A DNA stretch of 52,576 nt from Phycisphaerae bacterium. Its GTDB lineage: Bacteria; Planctomycetota; Phycisphaerae; UBA1845; Fen-1342. Within the stretch, counting starts at the first letter, position 1. Every line of letters starts with the position of its first letter. Location of the stretch: contig JANQNU010000050.1 of NCBI GenBank assembly GCA_028279405.1, positions 1 through 52,576 of the forward strand, given 5' to 3'. Below, piece by piece: positions 31,665 through 39,888 of this stretch. Position numbers and translations under genes: made by a program. The notes under the pieces are model-generated. The model saw only the letters and a list, made by a program, of their open reading frames with translations, did not search any database and was not told the DNA's origin.

Positions 31665-33302
31665 CTAGGAGTTGGTCGGCTTCGTCTCGTCGTTCGGCTC
31701 GGTGATCGCGAGCCCGTCTGTCGGCGCGGATTCCGTTTCCGCCGACTCCGGCTCGGCAATTACCGCTTTCGCAACCGTGTCATCCACACTCTCTACCGAA
31801 TCCGAAACGACCGCTTCCGCTGATTCCGGAGCCGGAGCGTCCGTCGCGATCGGCTCGGCTGCGTCTGCCGCCGGATCGGGCGACGTCGCACCGAGGTCGG
31901 CCGGCGTTTCCGCGACGGTCGCGTCTTCCGAAGAGTCGCCGAGCGATTCCGTAACCGATTCCGAAGTGTCGTCGGTCGAGGTCGGTGTTGCGTTCTCTGG
32001 CGCGCTCTCGGCCGCTTCCGGCTGTTCCGGGTCGGCGACGAACGCTGAGGGAGCGGGGGAGGGGGAGGGGGCGGGAGCGGGGGTCTCGCCGGGGATCGGC
32101 AACCCGGCAGCGCGCGCTTCGGCTTCCGCCTTGGCCTTGGCTTCCTTTTCCTCTTCTTGCCGAATGACCTCTTCGCCACACGCTTCGGCGATGGCTTCCG
32201 CCAACTCGGAACTGAGCTCCATCTCGGAGATCATCGGATCCGGTCCCAGATCGTCGACGTCCAGCGCCGAAATACAACCCATCGCAATCAGCTTGTCGAC
32301 GATCACGTCGTCGGTGCCTTCGACGGACTTCACGATCCGCGCCATCGTTTCGAGGTTCTTGTCGTAGGCTTCGGGTGTCATGATGTCGATGTCCCAGCCG
32401 GTCAGGCGTGCGGCCAGACGGACGTTCTGGCCACGCTTGCCGATCGCGAGCGAGAGCTGGTCTTCGTTGACCACGACCGTCGCCTTGCCCAACTCGAAGC
32501 AGAGGGCGATTTCAGCGACTTCGGCCGGCTTCAGCGCGTTCTGAATCAGAATCTGACTCGATTCGTTCCAGCGCACGATGTCGATCTTCTCGTTGTTCAA
32601 TTCCTCGACGATGTTCTTGATGCGACTGCCGCGGACGCCGACGCAGGCCCCGACCGCGTCCACCTTCGAGTCGATGCTGGTGACCGCGACTTTGGTGCGG
32701 TAGCCGGCTTCGCGGGCCAGCGCCTTGATCTCGATCACACGTTCGGCGACTTCCGGCACCTCGACCTCGAACAACCGCAGAATGAACTCAGGATGCGATC
32801 TCGACAGGATGACCTTGACCTGATTGGGCAACTCGCGGACTTCGAGAATCAGGGCGCGGAGCCGGTCGCCGACCTGATGGGTTTCTCCGGGGATCTGCTC
32901 ACTGCGCGGCAGGAAGCCCTCCGTACGGCCGATGTTGACGAGCAGATTGCCGCCCTCGGCGCGTACGACATTGCCACTGACGATCGATCCGCGGCGCTCG
33001 CTGAAGTCTTCATAGATGCTATTGCGCTCGCGTTCGCGCGTCTTCTGGATGATGACTTGCTTGGCGGTTTGAGCGGCGATCCGTCCCAGCTCCCGCACCG
33101 CGATGTCATCGTCGCCGATGCTGGCGGAGAAGTGGCCGCCGAGCGGATCAAATTGCACGAGTACCTCGACTTCGGGGTCCGCGTCGTACTCTTTGCGGAT
33201 CGCGCTGGCCATCGCGTTTTCGAGATCGTTGACAAACGACTCACGCTCGATGTTCTTATCGCGACAGATGCTATCGATCAGTCGCAGCAAGTCCTGGCTC
33301 AT
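31665..33302 (-). CDS. nusA: Transcription termination/antitermination protein NusA
   Basis: RNA-polymerase-binding factor that promotes pausing and intrinsic termination and takes part in antitermination. The N-terminal domain starts MSQDLLRLIDSICRDKNIER. The S1 domain is near RRGSIVSGNVVRAEGGNLLV, and KH modules follow with GSRIKNIVEELNNEKIDIVRW and AIGKRGQNVRLAARLTGWDID. The C-terminal about 160 residues are an acidic, Ala/Ser/Pro/Glu-rich tail, longer than usual, poor in structure. ATG 33302 has AAGGTGG upstream; the frame opens further, at 33356. The usual partners rimP (before) and infB (after) are absent: upstream is a TPR lipoprotein, downstream a small lipoprotein. Confidence 0.94.
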   Translation of the reverse strand: MSQDLLRLIDSICRDKNIERESFVNDLENAMASAIRKEYDADPEVEVLVQFDPLGGHFSASIGDDDIAVRELGRIAAQTAKQVIIQKTRERERNSIYEDFSERRGSIVSGNVVRAEGGNLLVNIGRTEGFLPRSEQIPGETHQVGDRLRALILEVRELPNQVKVILSRSHPEFILRLFEVEVPEVAERVIEIKALAREAGYRTKVAVTSIDSKVDAVGACVGVRGSRIKNIVEELNNEKIDIVRWNESSQILIQNALKPAEVAEIALCFELGKATVVVNEDQLSLAIGKRGQNVRLAARLTGWDIDIMTPEAYDKNLETMARIVKSVEGTDDVIVDKLIAMGCISALDVDDLGPDPMISEMELSSELAEAIAEACGEEVIRQEEEKEAKAKAEAEARAAGLPIPGETPAPAPSPSPAPSAFVADPEQPEAAESAPENATPTSTDDTSESVTESLGDSSEDATVAETPADLGATSPDPAADAAEPIATDAPAPESAEAVVSDSVESVDDTVAKAVIAEPESAETESAPTDGLAITEPNDETKPTNS

Positions 33303-33341
33303 CTCTGCCACCTTCTTTTTCACAGCCGGAATCGGGCCAAG

Positions 33342-33366
33342 AAAAAAGGGCCGCAACTTGCGACCC
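33342..33366 (-). terminator. Intrinsic terminator in the nusA leader
   Basis: On the minus strand GGGTCGC-AAGTT-GCGGCCC (7-bp stem with one G-U, 5-nt loop; 33366-33348) is followed by six T (33347-33342). It lies 39 bp before the nusA ATG and 223 bp after the upstream TPR-gene stop. A second hairpin, CCGTGGC/GCCACGG (33423-33444), lies before it and its loop carries a near-copy of the terminator's left arm. It may end the upstream operon or attenuate nusA. Confidence 0.6.
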
Positions 33367-33589
33367 TCGCGGATTCCGAAGAATCGGGTTCGCTGATTTT
33401 CAGACGCTGTCGAAACAACGTCCCGTGGCCCTTGCGAGCCACGGATACATCATAGTCAACATCCCGCCGAACTGCCAGCATCTACGGCGCATTACAACAT
33501 TGAGCCCGGTTTTTTTGTTGGTGAACGATACCCGGCGCCGGCCTGCGACCGCGATGGGTATCGCCCGATTGGGTGATGTGATTTGTGCC

Positions 33590-34753
33590 TTAGCGACGCG
33601 CCCGGCGCGACTGGTCGGTCAATGGCGTGTCGCCCAATTCTCGCAAAATCCGCTTGTAGAGTCGCCAGGCGTCGAGATCGTCGCGGTTGATTTGCAGTGC
33701 CCGCTGAATCGCGGCGTGGGCGTCCTCGAGGCGGCCGTTGCGGAGATACAGATTCGCGACGATCAGTTGGGCCTCGAACAGCTGCCCGTCATTATGTGCG
33801 GCACGCTGGGCGGCAGCGAGGGCGCGGCGCGCATCGCCGGAAGCGTCGCGGGCCTGTGCCAACAGGAGCCAGAGGCGGGCAGAATCCGGATAATCCACCA
33901 CAAATCGATCAAGCCAGCGCACCGCGTCTCGATAGGACTCCAGCGCGAGCAGCGCGCCGGCGTAGGCCGTTTTGACCGATTCGTTGGCCTTTTCCGTCCG
34001 TACGACGTCGCCGAGGTTGACGCGGGCCGCCTTGAAGTGTCCGAGCCAATACTGACAGAGCCCGAGCGCGCCCCGTACCTCCGGGTCGTCGAGCCCCAGT
34101 CGAAGTGCCTTGTCGTACGACGCGCACGCTGCCGGCAAGCGGCCAGCATCACGCTGCAACTCGGCGCGGGTGACGTGAAACCCGGGAACGTCCGAGTAGT
34201 CCGATTCGCGACGGGTCATCAGCGCGAGCGCTGCCTCGATCCCGTGCTGGTTGCGCAATGTTTGCGCCCACGCCACGAGATACGCGAGTCGTGCCGGATC
34301 CAGTGTCGCTGCCTGCTCGAACGCGTCTGCGGCCTGGCCCCAATCGCTGGCGCGCTCCGCGATGGTTCCCAACAGATACCAGCAGCCCGGGACCTCCCGG
34401 TGCTTGCTGACGACCGCTGTCAGGAGATTCTGAGCGGTGCGGAAGTCGCCTTTGGCAATGTACGTCTGTGCTACGAGCTCGGCATGGCTCGGATTTTCCG
34501 GATCGAGCGTGAGCGCTTCCTGCGACAAGGCCAAAGCCTGGTCTGTGCGGCCGCGGTGCAACTCCTCGCTCGCGAGCTGGTACTTGAGCGCCGCGCGCTG
34601 CTGGTCCCAGGAGAGCGCGATCGTCTCTTTCTCAGACGGCCCCGGCAGCTGGCAGCCTGCGAGTGTCAGCAGCGCCGCTACCGTAACGAGCAGCCGTGTT
34701 GCGGCAGACGCGTGTTCACAGGACGGGTTACGTTGTTGAATGCAACGGGCCAT
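33590..34753 (-). CDS. TPR-repeat lipoprotein
   Basis: 387 residues. The signal peptide ends in a lipobox, LTLAGC (about residues 29-34). It is followed by about eight TPR-like repeats through 380, such as ALALSQEALTLDPENPSHAE, AFEQAATLDPARLAYLVAWA and AHAAIQRALQINRDDLDAW. The ATG is 3 bp after the secretin stop and its ribosome site GGAGG lies within the secretin 3' end, so the two are a tight pair. TPR lipoproteins often help secretins insert in the outer membrane (pilotin-like); that role here is inference. Confidence 0.88.
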   Translation of the reverse strand: MARCIQQRNPSCEHASAATRLLVTVAALLTLAGCQLPGPSEKETIALSWDQQRAALKYQLASEELHRGRTDQALALSQEALTLDPENPSHAELVAQTYIAKGDFRTAQNLLTAVVSKHREVPGCWYLLGTIAERASDWGQAADAFEQAATLDPARLAYLVAWAQTLRNQHGIEAALALMTRRESDYSDVPGFHVTRAELQRDAGRLPAACASYDKALRLGLDDPEVRGALGLCQYWLGHFKAARVNLGDVVRTEKANESVKTAYAGALLALESYRDAVRWLDRFVVDYPDSARLWLLLAQARDASGDARRALAAAQRAAHNDGQLFEAQLIVANLYLRNGRLEDAHAAIQRALQINRDDLDAWRLYKRILRELGDTPLTDQSRRARR

Positions 34754-34756
34754 TGA

Positions 34757-36643
34757 TTACCTCCGATCGGACGGGAGGGGGTACATTGGCTCAGTAGCGC
34801 CGGACGTGCCCGGCGCTTCATCTGACGCGTGTGCCGGAGCTGTCGCGCTGTCGGCCGCGTCGGACGGACGTTTGGGAAGGCGGCCCGTAGACGGATCGGG
34901 CTCCGGTTGCGTTGCGTCGCGCAACATCGCCGGAATGTCGGGCTCGCCGAAGACCGGGCGGCGCGGGTCACCTTCGTGTTCGTTCAGGTGCTCGCGCAGG
35001 TAGGACCGCATGATCGACCCGGAGATCGACCAGGTGCGTTTGTTTTCGAGCTGTTCCTTGAGCTTGATCGCGTCGGTATGGCGCGGATTCAGGTGCAGCG
35101 TCATGCGCAGGTTCGATAGTGCCCGGTCGATGTCGCCTTCGTCGAGCGCGCCGACCGCTGCTCGGAAACGGGCCTGCGCCATCTGCTCACGGCCCGTCCC
35201 CATCAAGCCTCGTCGGGCGCCGACCCGAAACCGTTCGATGTCGTCCTCGAGGTGCTCAAAGCCGTCCTGCTGATCCAGGTCGTCCAACACGTGTACGGTC
35301 AAGAGGATGATGACCTCTTCCCGCACCGTCTGATCTTGTGACACGCCGAAGAGTGCGCCGACGAACGGCACGTTTCCGATGAGTGGTGTCTGTTCGCGGG
35401 CGGCGGTGGTACGTTCGCGGAACAAGCCGCCGATGAGGATCGTGTGGCCATCCTTGAGCAGGACATTGGTCGTGGCCTCGGTCGTTTCCTGGAACGGCAG
35501 ATTGGCTGCGGTGAGTCCGCCGTTGCTGTCCTCCGGGTGCACTTCCATGCGGACGTAGCCGTCGCCGGTGACGTGTGGGCGGAAGACGAGTTTCGTTCCG
35601 GTTTCGAGGTATTCGACCGTCTGGACGGCGGCGGTCTCGGTGACCGTCGTGGTGATGAAGCCGTCGCGTCGGCCGACGATCACCTCGCCGCGCTGTTTGT
35701 TGAGCGTGAGTACCTTCGGGTTGGCCATGATCGTCACGTCGGTAATGCGTTCCAGCGCGCGGACGAAGCCGGCAACCTGGTCCTTGACGATCCCGAACGT
35801 GAATCCGCCGGGCGGAATCGAGGCCGCGAAGTCGGTCTGGACCGTTGCGCTCGTGTCGTCGAACTCGTTTGCGGGTAGCGGTCCGAGCGTCAACGTGGTG
35901 AGGCCCGGGCTCGCGGCGGTCATGATCTGGAAGTCGACACCCATCAGCGTGTTGAAGTCGATGCCCAGTGCGTTCTGGTCGTTGAGCGTGGCGCGCATGA
36001 TCGTCGCCTCGACGAGCACCTGAGCGGGTTTGCGGTCGATCTCGCGGAGCGCCAGCTCGACCAGTTCGACGAGGTGCTCCGGTCCGACGACGCCGATCAC
36101 GTCGTTGCCTGCGGGGGTCGTCTCGCCTTCCTCCGCGTCGAGTCCGCCAGTGGCGCTCTTGGTGGCCGCGATCACGACGTCCGATCCGACCAATGGCTGG
36201 ATGAACTCGACGGCGTCCGCTGCGGCGATATGGTTCAGGCGAAAAATGCGCGTCACCGGTTCGAACGCCGGCCGCTCGGGCTCCGGCGGCTGCGGGAACA
36301 CGTGAATGATCCCGTCTCGTCGTTCGTACATGAGCCGATTGGCCGAGAGCATCGCATCCAGGGCCTGCTCGAAACTCACGCGGCGCAAGAGCAGGTTCAC
36401 CTGCCCGGTGACGTCGTTGTGAACGATGATGTCTTCGTGCGTCTGCTCACTGAGCATCTCCAGCGCATTGAAGACGTCGACGTTCTGCAATCGCAGGGTC
36501 AGCGTGTCGCCGTTATCCTTGCGGATCCAATCCTGTGCTGCGGAGAGCAGCGAATTGGCGACCTCCTGAATCGGATTGTTGTCATTGGCCTTCGGCGGCT
36601 CCGCCACCGGACCGGCCTGAAGCATCAGCAAGAGTGTAACCAT
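34757..36643 (-). CDS. Secretin-family outer-membrane channel protein
   Basis: 628 residues from ATG 36643, with a short hydrophobic N-terminus (MVTLLLMLQAG). A secretin/TonB N-terminal domain (about 55-115, VFNALEMLSEQTHEDIIVHN) and a NolW-like segment (RIFRLNHIAAADAVEFIQPL) follow. The secretin barrel domain has VEATIMRATLNDQNALGIDF, VLTLNKQRGEVIVGRRDGF, the gate block TNVLLKDGHTILIGGLFRER and VREEVIILLTVHVLDD. The final 130 residues are not secretin: helical TPR-like MAQARFRAAVGALDEGDIDR and a disordered tail. No other type II or IV secretion gene is adjacent, though pilT lies 8 kb away on the same strand. Confidence 0.88.
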   Translation of the reverse strand: MVTLLLMLQAGPVAEPPKANDNNPIQEVANSLLSAAQDWIRKDNGDTLTLRLQNVDVFNALEMLSEQTHEDIIVHNDVTGQVNLLLRRVSFEQALDAMLSANRLMYERRDGIIHVFPQPPEPERPAFEPVTRIFRLNHIAAADAVEFIQPLVGSDVVIAATKSATGGLDAEEGETTPAGNDVIGVVGPEHLVELVELALREIDRKPAQVLVEATIMRATLNDQNALGIDFNTLMGVDFQIMTAASPGLTTLTLGPLPANEFDDTSATVQTDFAASIPPGGFTFGIVKDQVAGFVRALERITDVTIMANPKVLTLNKQRGEVIVGRRDGFITTTVTETAAVQTVEYLETGTKLVFRPHVTGDGYVRMEVHPEDSNGGLTAANLPFQETTEATTNVLLKDGHTILIGGLFRERTTAAREQTPLIGNVPFVGALFGVSQDQTVREEVIILLTVHVLDDLDQQDGFEHLEDDIERFRVGARRGLMGTGREQMAQARFRAAVGALDEGDIDRALSNLRMTLHLNPRHTDAIKLKEQLENKRTWSISGSIMRSYLREHLNEHEGDPRRPVFGEPDIPAMLRDATQPEPDPSTGRLPKRPSDAADSATAPAHASDEAPGTSGATEPMYPLPSDRR

Positions 36644-36809
36644 CGACGTCCCTGTCGTTTCGCGGACCAAATCCCACCGCGGCAGACGGCACCGTGCCAA
36701 TCGCTATCGGCGTCTCGGACCGGCAGACTGTGCCCGCGGGCGCGACGCTTGCGCGGCCGGCGGCGATCGAAGATCGCGGGGCGTCATCTCCGGCGCGCCT
36801 TCGCGGATG

Positions 36810-37631
36810 CTACCCTGAGGTGCGGATTGTGTCGCCGTACTCGGCGAAGGTCTTCGGAGTTTCGTATACGCGGACCTTCCGCAGCACTCCGTCGGGCAGA
36901 TGTTGCGCGAGAATGCCGTGGATCACCATCGCAATGTTCTCCACGCTCGGGTTCAGCGTCGCGAACTCCGACGTGTCGAGATTCAGGTGTCGGTGGTCGA
37001 AACGGTCGATTACCCGGACGCGCACGATCTGCTCGAAGGCCGTCAGCGGCATGATATGGCCGCTCTGCGTGTCGGGGACTCCGCCGATTGTGACCTCAAC
37101 GATGTAGTTGTGGCCGTGCCCGTTCGGGTTGTTACATTTTCCGAAGATCTCGCGGTTCTGCTCGTCACTGAGCGTCGGACAATGCAATCGATGGGCAGCG
37201 GAGAACTCGAATTGTTGGGTCAACGTCACCATCGGCTCATGCTCCCGTTCAATCATGACGGACAACGTCGGAGACAGCACGCATACCAGGCGCTGCCAGA
37301 TTCCCGAAACGCGGTTCAGCCCCGGCTCAGATCGCGTCAATCGCGCCCAGATCGCTTGAATCGCGGTTTCCGCGCCCGTGGGTGGTGGTTTCTCGGAGGA
37401 AAGCAGGCAGTCTGTTACGGCGTCGCGCAACGCGCGATCGAGATCGCGAATGTTGCATAGATAGCCTGTTTGCGGGTCGGGCTTGCCGGAGACGGTCCCA
37501 CGAAGGCGCAGGTGGGCCTGGAGCGCGGTGGTTGTCGGCCAACCGCCCCAGGAGTTAGCGCCCTTTGCGTCGGGATCGACTGCCGGGTCCGTGACGAGCG
37601 CCAATCGGATTTCGCGGGTCAACTCGATCAT
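36810..37631 (-). CDS. 6-pyruvoyl-tetrahydropterin synthase/QueD family, tandem T-fold
   Basis: 273 residues. The C-terminal half (about 134-273) is a complete PTPS/QueD domain: zinc ligands in QFEFSAAHRLHCP and NPNGHGHNY, active-site Cys in EIFGKCNNP, the DRFDHRHLNLD His/Asp block, and Glu in YETPKTFAEY. The N-terminal half looks like a second, degenerate T-fold (EIRLALVTDPAV, LRLRGTVSGKPDPQTGYLCN, IRDLDRALRDAV) without the zinc histidines. The product would be 6-carboxy-tetrahydropterin for queuosine/preQ0 or a pterin. No other queuosine gene is near, so naming it queD is not safe. It lies 166 bp upstream of the secretin gene. Confidence 0.85.
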   Translation of the reverse strand: MIELTREIRLALVTDPAVDPDAKGANSWGGWPTTTALQAHLRLRGTVSGKPDPQTGYLCNIRDLDRALRDAVTDCLLSSEKPPPTGAETAIQAIWARLTRSEPGLNRVSGIWQRLVCVLSPTLSVMIEREHEPMVTLTQQFEFSAAHRLHCPTLSDEQNREIFGKCNNPNGHGHNYIVEVTIGGVPDTQSGHIMPLTAFEQIVRVRVIDRFDHRHLNLDTSEFATLNPSVENIAMVIHGILAQHLPDGVLRKVRVYETPKTFAEYGDTIRTSG

Positions 37632-37829
37632 TGCCGGATTGTACGTCGTTGGCGGGAGAAGGGGAGTGTTGTGTGGCGCGGCGCTCTCTGAGGAGGGGCG
37701 GGAAAGTAGGTCCGTTGCGCTTTCATCTCTTGTGCGAAAGCGTAGATCGCTTCGGCAAGGGCTGTTTCATCGCGGGCGAATTCGTGTAGGATTCGCGGCA
37801 CGGAAGCCGGACGGAAATGGAGGTCGTCG

Positions 37830-39881
37830 GTGAGTGCTCACGAGAACACGCGATCGCAGCGCGAATCGACCTCTGGCGCGCACGCCGGTGGGGGCCCGGC
37901 GACGGCACAGGTCGTGATCGATTCGAACCTTCCACAATTTACACTCCGGGCAATCCTGACCGGGATGATTCTCGGGGGCCTGCTTTCGATTTGTAACATC
38001 TACGTCAGCTTGAAGATCGGGTGGAGCCTCAACATGTCGATTACCGCGGCATTGTTGGGCTTCGGGATCTGGGAGGGGCTACGTGCCGTTTTCCCGGCGT
38101 CGCGTCCGTTCAACATCCTCGAGAACAACATCAATCAGACGGCCTGCTCGTCGGGTGCGTCGATTTCGTCGGCCGGTCTGGTCGCGCCGATTCCCGCGTT
38201 GGCGATGATGACAGGCGAAACGCTCAGTTGGGCCCAACTGGCGATCTGGGTCTTCTCGGTGTGTCTGGTGGGTATCCTCGCAGCGGTCGTGCTTCGTCGA
38301 CCCATGCTCGAAGTGGACAAACTGCCGTTTCCAAGCGGCGTTGCGAGCGCGGAAGTTCTCGAAGAGATGTATGCGAAGAGCAAGACGGCGCTGACCAGTC
38401 TGTATACGCTGCTCGTTGCCACCGGGGCCGGCAGTCTGGTAAAACTCCTTTCGCACTTTTCGATCGTCAAACCATTTCCGCTCAGTCCCCCGATCAATGG
38501 CTTTTCGGCCAAGGCGTTCGGGCTGCAGTTTCAGCCCTCGGCCGTGCTGTTCGCGATCGGCGGGCTGATCGGTTTTCGTGCCTGCTGGTCGCTGCTGCTC
38601 GGAGGGCTTGTATCGTGGTTGGTGCTGTTGCCGAATCTGCTTCAGAGAGACCTGGTGCCGATCGCGCAATCCGTGACCGTCGCGTTGCCGGAGACCACCA
38701 CGTTTCCCGACTCTGCGGGCCTGCAAGCAACGTACCTGCCTCAGGAGGGATCCCTCACCTGGCGCGGGCGGATGAGTGGATACCAATTGGAGCACCTCAA
38801 TGCGTTGTGCGATGATCCGGACTTTCTGGCAGAGACGCACGAGCTGTATGCAAGGGTCAACAATCCGGCCCTGGAGCCGAAGTATGGAGATTCAGTCAGC
38901 TGGTTGCTCTGGCCCGGCGTTGCGATCATGGTGCTGGCTTCGTTGACGTCGTTTGCGTTCTCGTGGCCGTCCGTCGTTGCGCTGTTCCGCAAGTCTGGTG
39001 CCGAGAGCGATGACGACGACGACGCAGCCCAGGGGCAGAGAAGGGACACGCTGCCGGTCGCGTGGTTCGTCGCCGGGCTGGCCGTTGCGCTTGTGTTGTC
39101 GGTCACGCTTCAGATGCGGTTCTTCGGCATCATGGCATGGGTCGCGGTCGTCGGCGTGCTGCTTTCGTTTGCGCTGGCGATCGTCGCGGCGCGGGTCTCG
39201 GGCGAGACGGGTGTCACCCCGGTCGGCGCCATGGGAAAGGTGACGCAGCTGACATTCGGTGCTTTCGTCCCCGGCGCCCCGCCGGCGTCCAACCTGATGA
39301 CCGCAAACGTTACCGGCGGCGCCGCCAGCCAATGCGCCGACCTGTTGCACGATTTGAAATGCGGTCAATTGGTCGGCGCGTCGCCGCGGTTGCAGGCGAT
39401 GGCGCAGGTATTGGGCTCACTGGCCGGGGCCGCCGTTGGCTCGGCCGCGTATCTGTTCCTGATCAAGGATCCGCGGAAGGATCTGTTGACCGCTGATTGG
39501 CCCGCGCCCGCGGTGGCGGCGTGGAAGGCGGTCGCGGAGCTGTTCCAGAGCGGGCTGGAAGCGCTTCCGGCGGGGGCATTGGAAGCCGGTTTGGTCGGTG
39601 TCGGTATCGGCATTCTGCTGCCGATTATCGAGAAGCTGACGCCTGCAAAGCACCGGCGCTTCATCCCCAGCGCGGCGAGCTTCGGCCTGGGTTTTGTGGT
39701 ACCGATGTATCAGGGGTTCATGATCTTTCTTGGGGGACTCGTGGCGTTGTTGTTTGCGTTCGGTTGGCCGACCATTTCGAAGCGGTTTGCGGTGACTATT
39801 TTTGCGGGCCTGATCGCCGGCGAGAGTCTGGTCGGGACAGCGCTCGCGCTGTTCGAGACCATACCGGCCCTGCTCGAATAA
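37830..39881 (+). CDS. OPT-family oligopeptide transporter
   Basis: 683-residue multi-pass protein with about 14-16 hydrophobic segments, of the OPT (oligopeptide/metal-chelate) family. Typical blocks are LGGLLSICNIYVSLKIGW near the start, ILENNINQTACSSGASI (the NPG-like OPT signature region), VDKLPFPSGVASAEVLEE, and the late FGLGFVVPMYQGFMIFLGG. GGAGGT at 37819-37824 puts the start at GTG 37830. Substrates in the family are peptides or metal chelates; none can be chosen here. It reads together with the two CNNM genes, 7 bp to the next start, suggesting co-transcription. Confidence 0.9.
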   Translation: MSAHENTRSQRESTSGAHAGGGPATAQVVIDSNLPQFTLRAILTGMILGGLLSICNIYVSLKIGWSLNMSITAALLGFGIWEGLRAVFPASRPFNILENNINQTACSSGASISSAGLVAPIPALAMMTGETLSWAQLAIWVFSVCLVGILAAVVLRRPMLEVDKLPFPSGVASAEVLEEMYAKSKTALTSLYTLLVATGAGSLVKLLSHFSIVKPFPLSPPINGFSAKAFGLQFQPSAVLFAIGGLIGFRACWSLLLGGLVSWLVLLPNLLQRDLVPIAQSVTVALPETTTFPDSAGLQATYLPQEGSLTWRGRMSGYQLEHLNALCDDPDFLAETHELYARVNNPALEPKYGDSVSWLLWPGVAIMVLASLTSFAFSWPSVVALFRKSGAESDDDDDAAQGQRRDTLPVAWFVAGLAVALVLSVTLQMRFFGIMAWVAVVGVLLSFALAIVAARVSGETGVTPVGAMGKVTQLTFGAFVPGAPPASNLMTANVTGGAASQCADLLHDLKCGQLVGASPRLQAMAQVLGSLAGAAVGSAAYLFLIKDPRKDLLTADWPAPAVAAWKAVAELFQSGLEALPAGALEAGLVGVGIGILLPIIEKLTPAKHRRFIPSAASFGLGFVVPMYQGFMIFLGGLVALLFAFGWPTISKRFAVTIFAGLIAGESLVGTALALFETIPALLE

Positions 39882-39888
39882 TGGCAGG

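Noticed and set aside
32157-33455. 432-codon frame antisense to nusA
   Set aside because: Shadow of nusA, which carries S1 and KH motifs.
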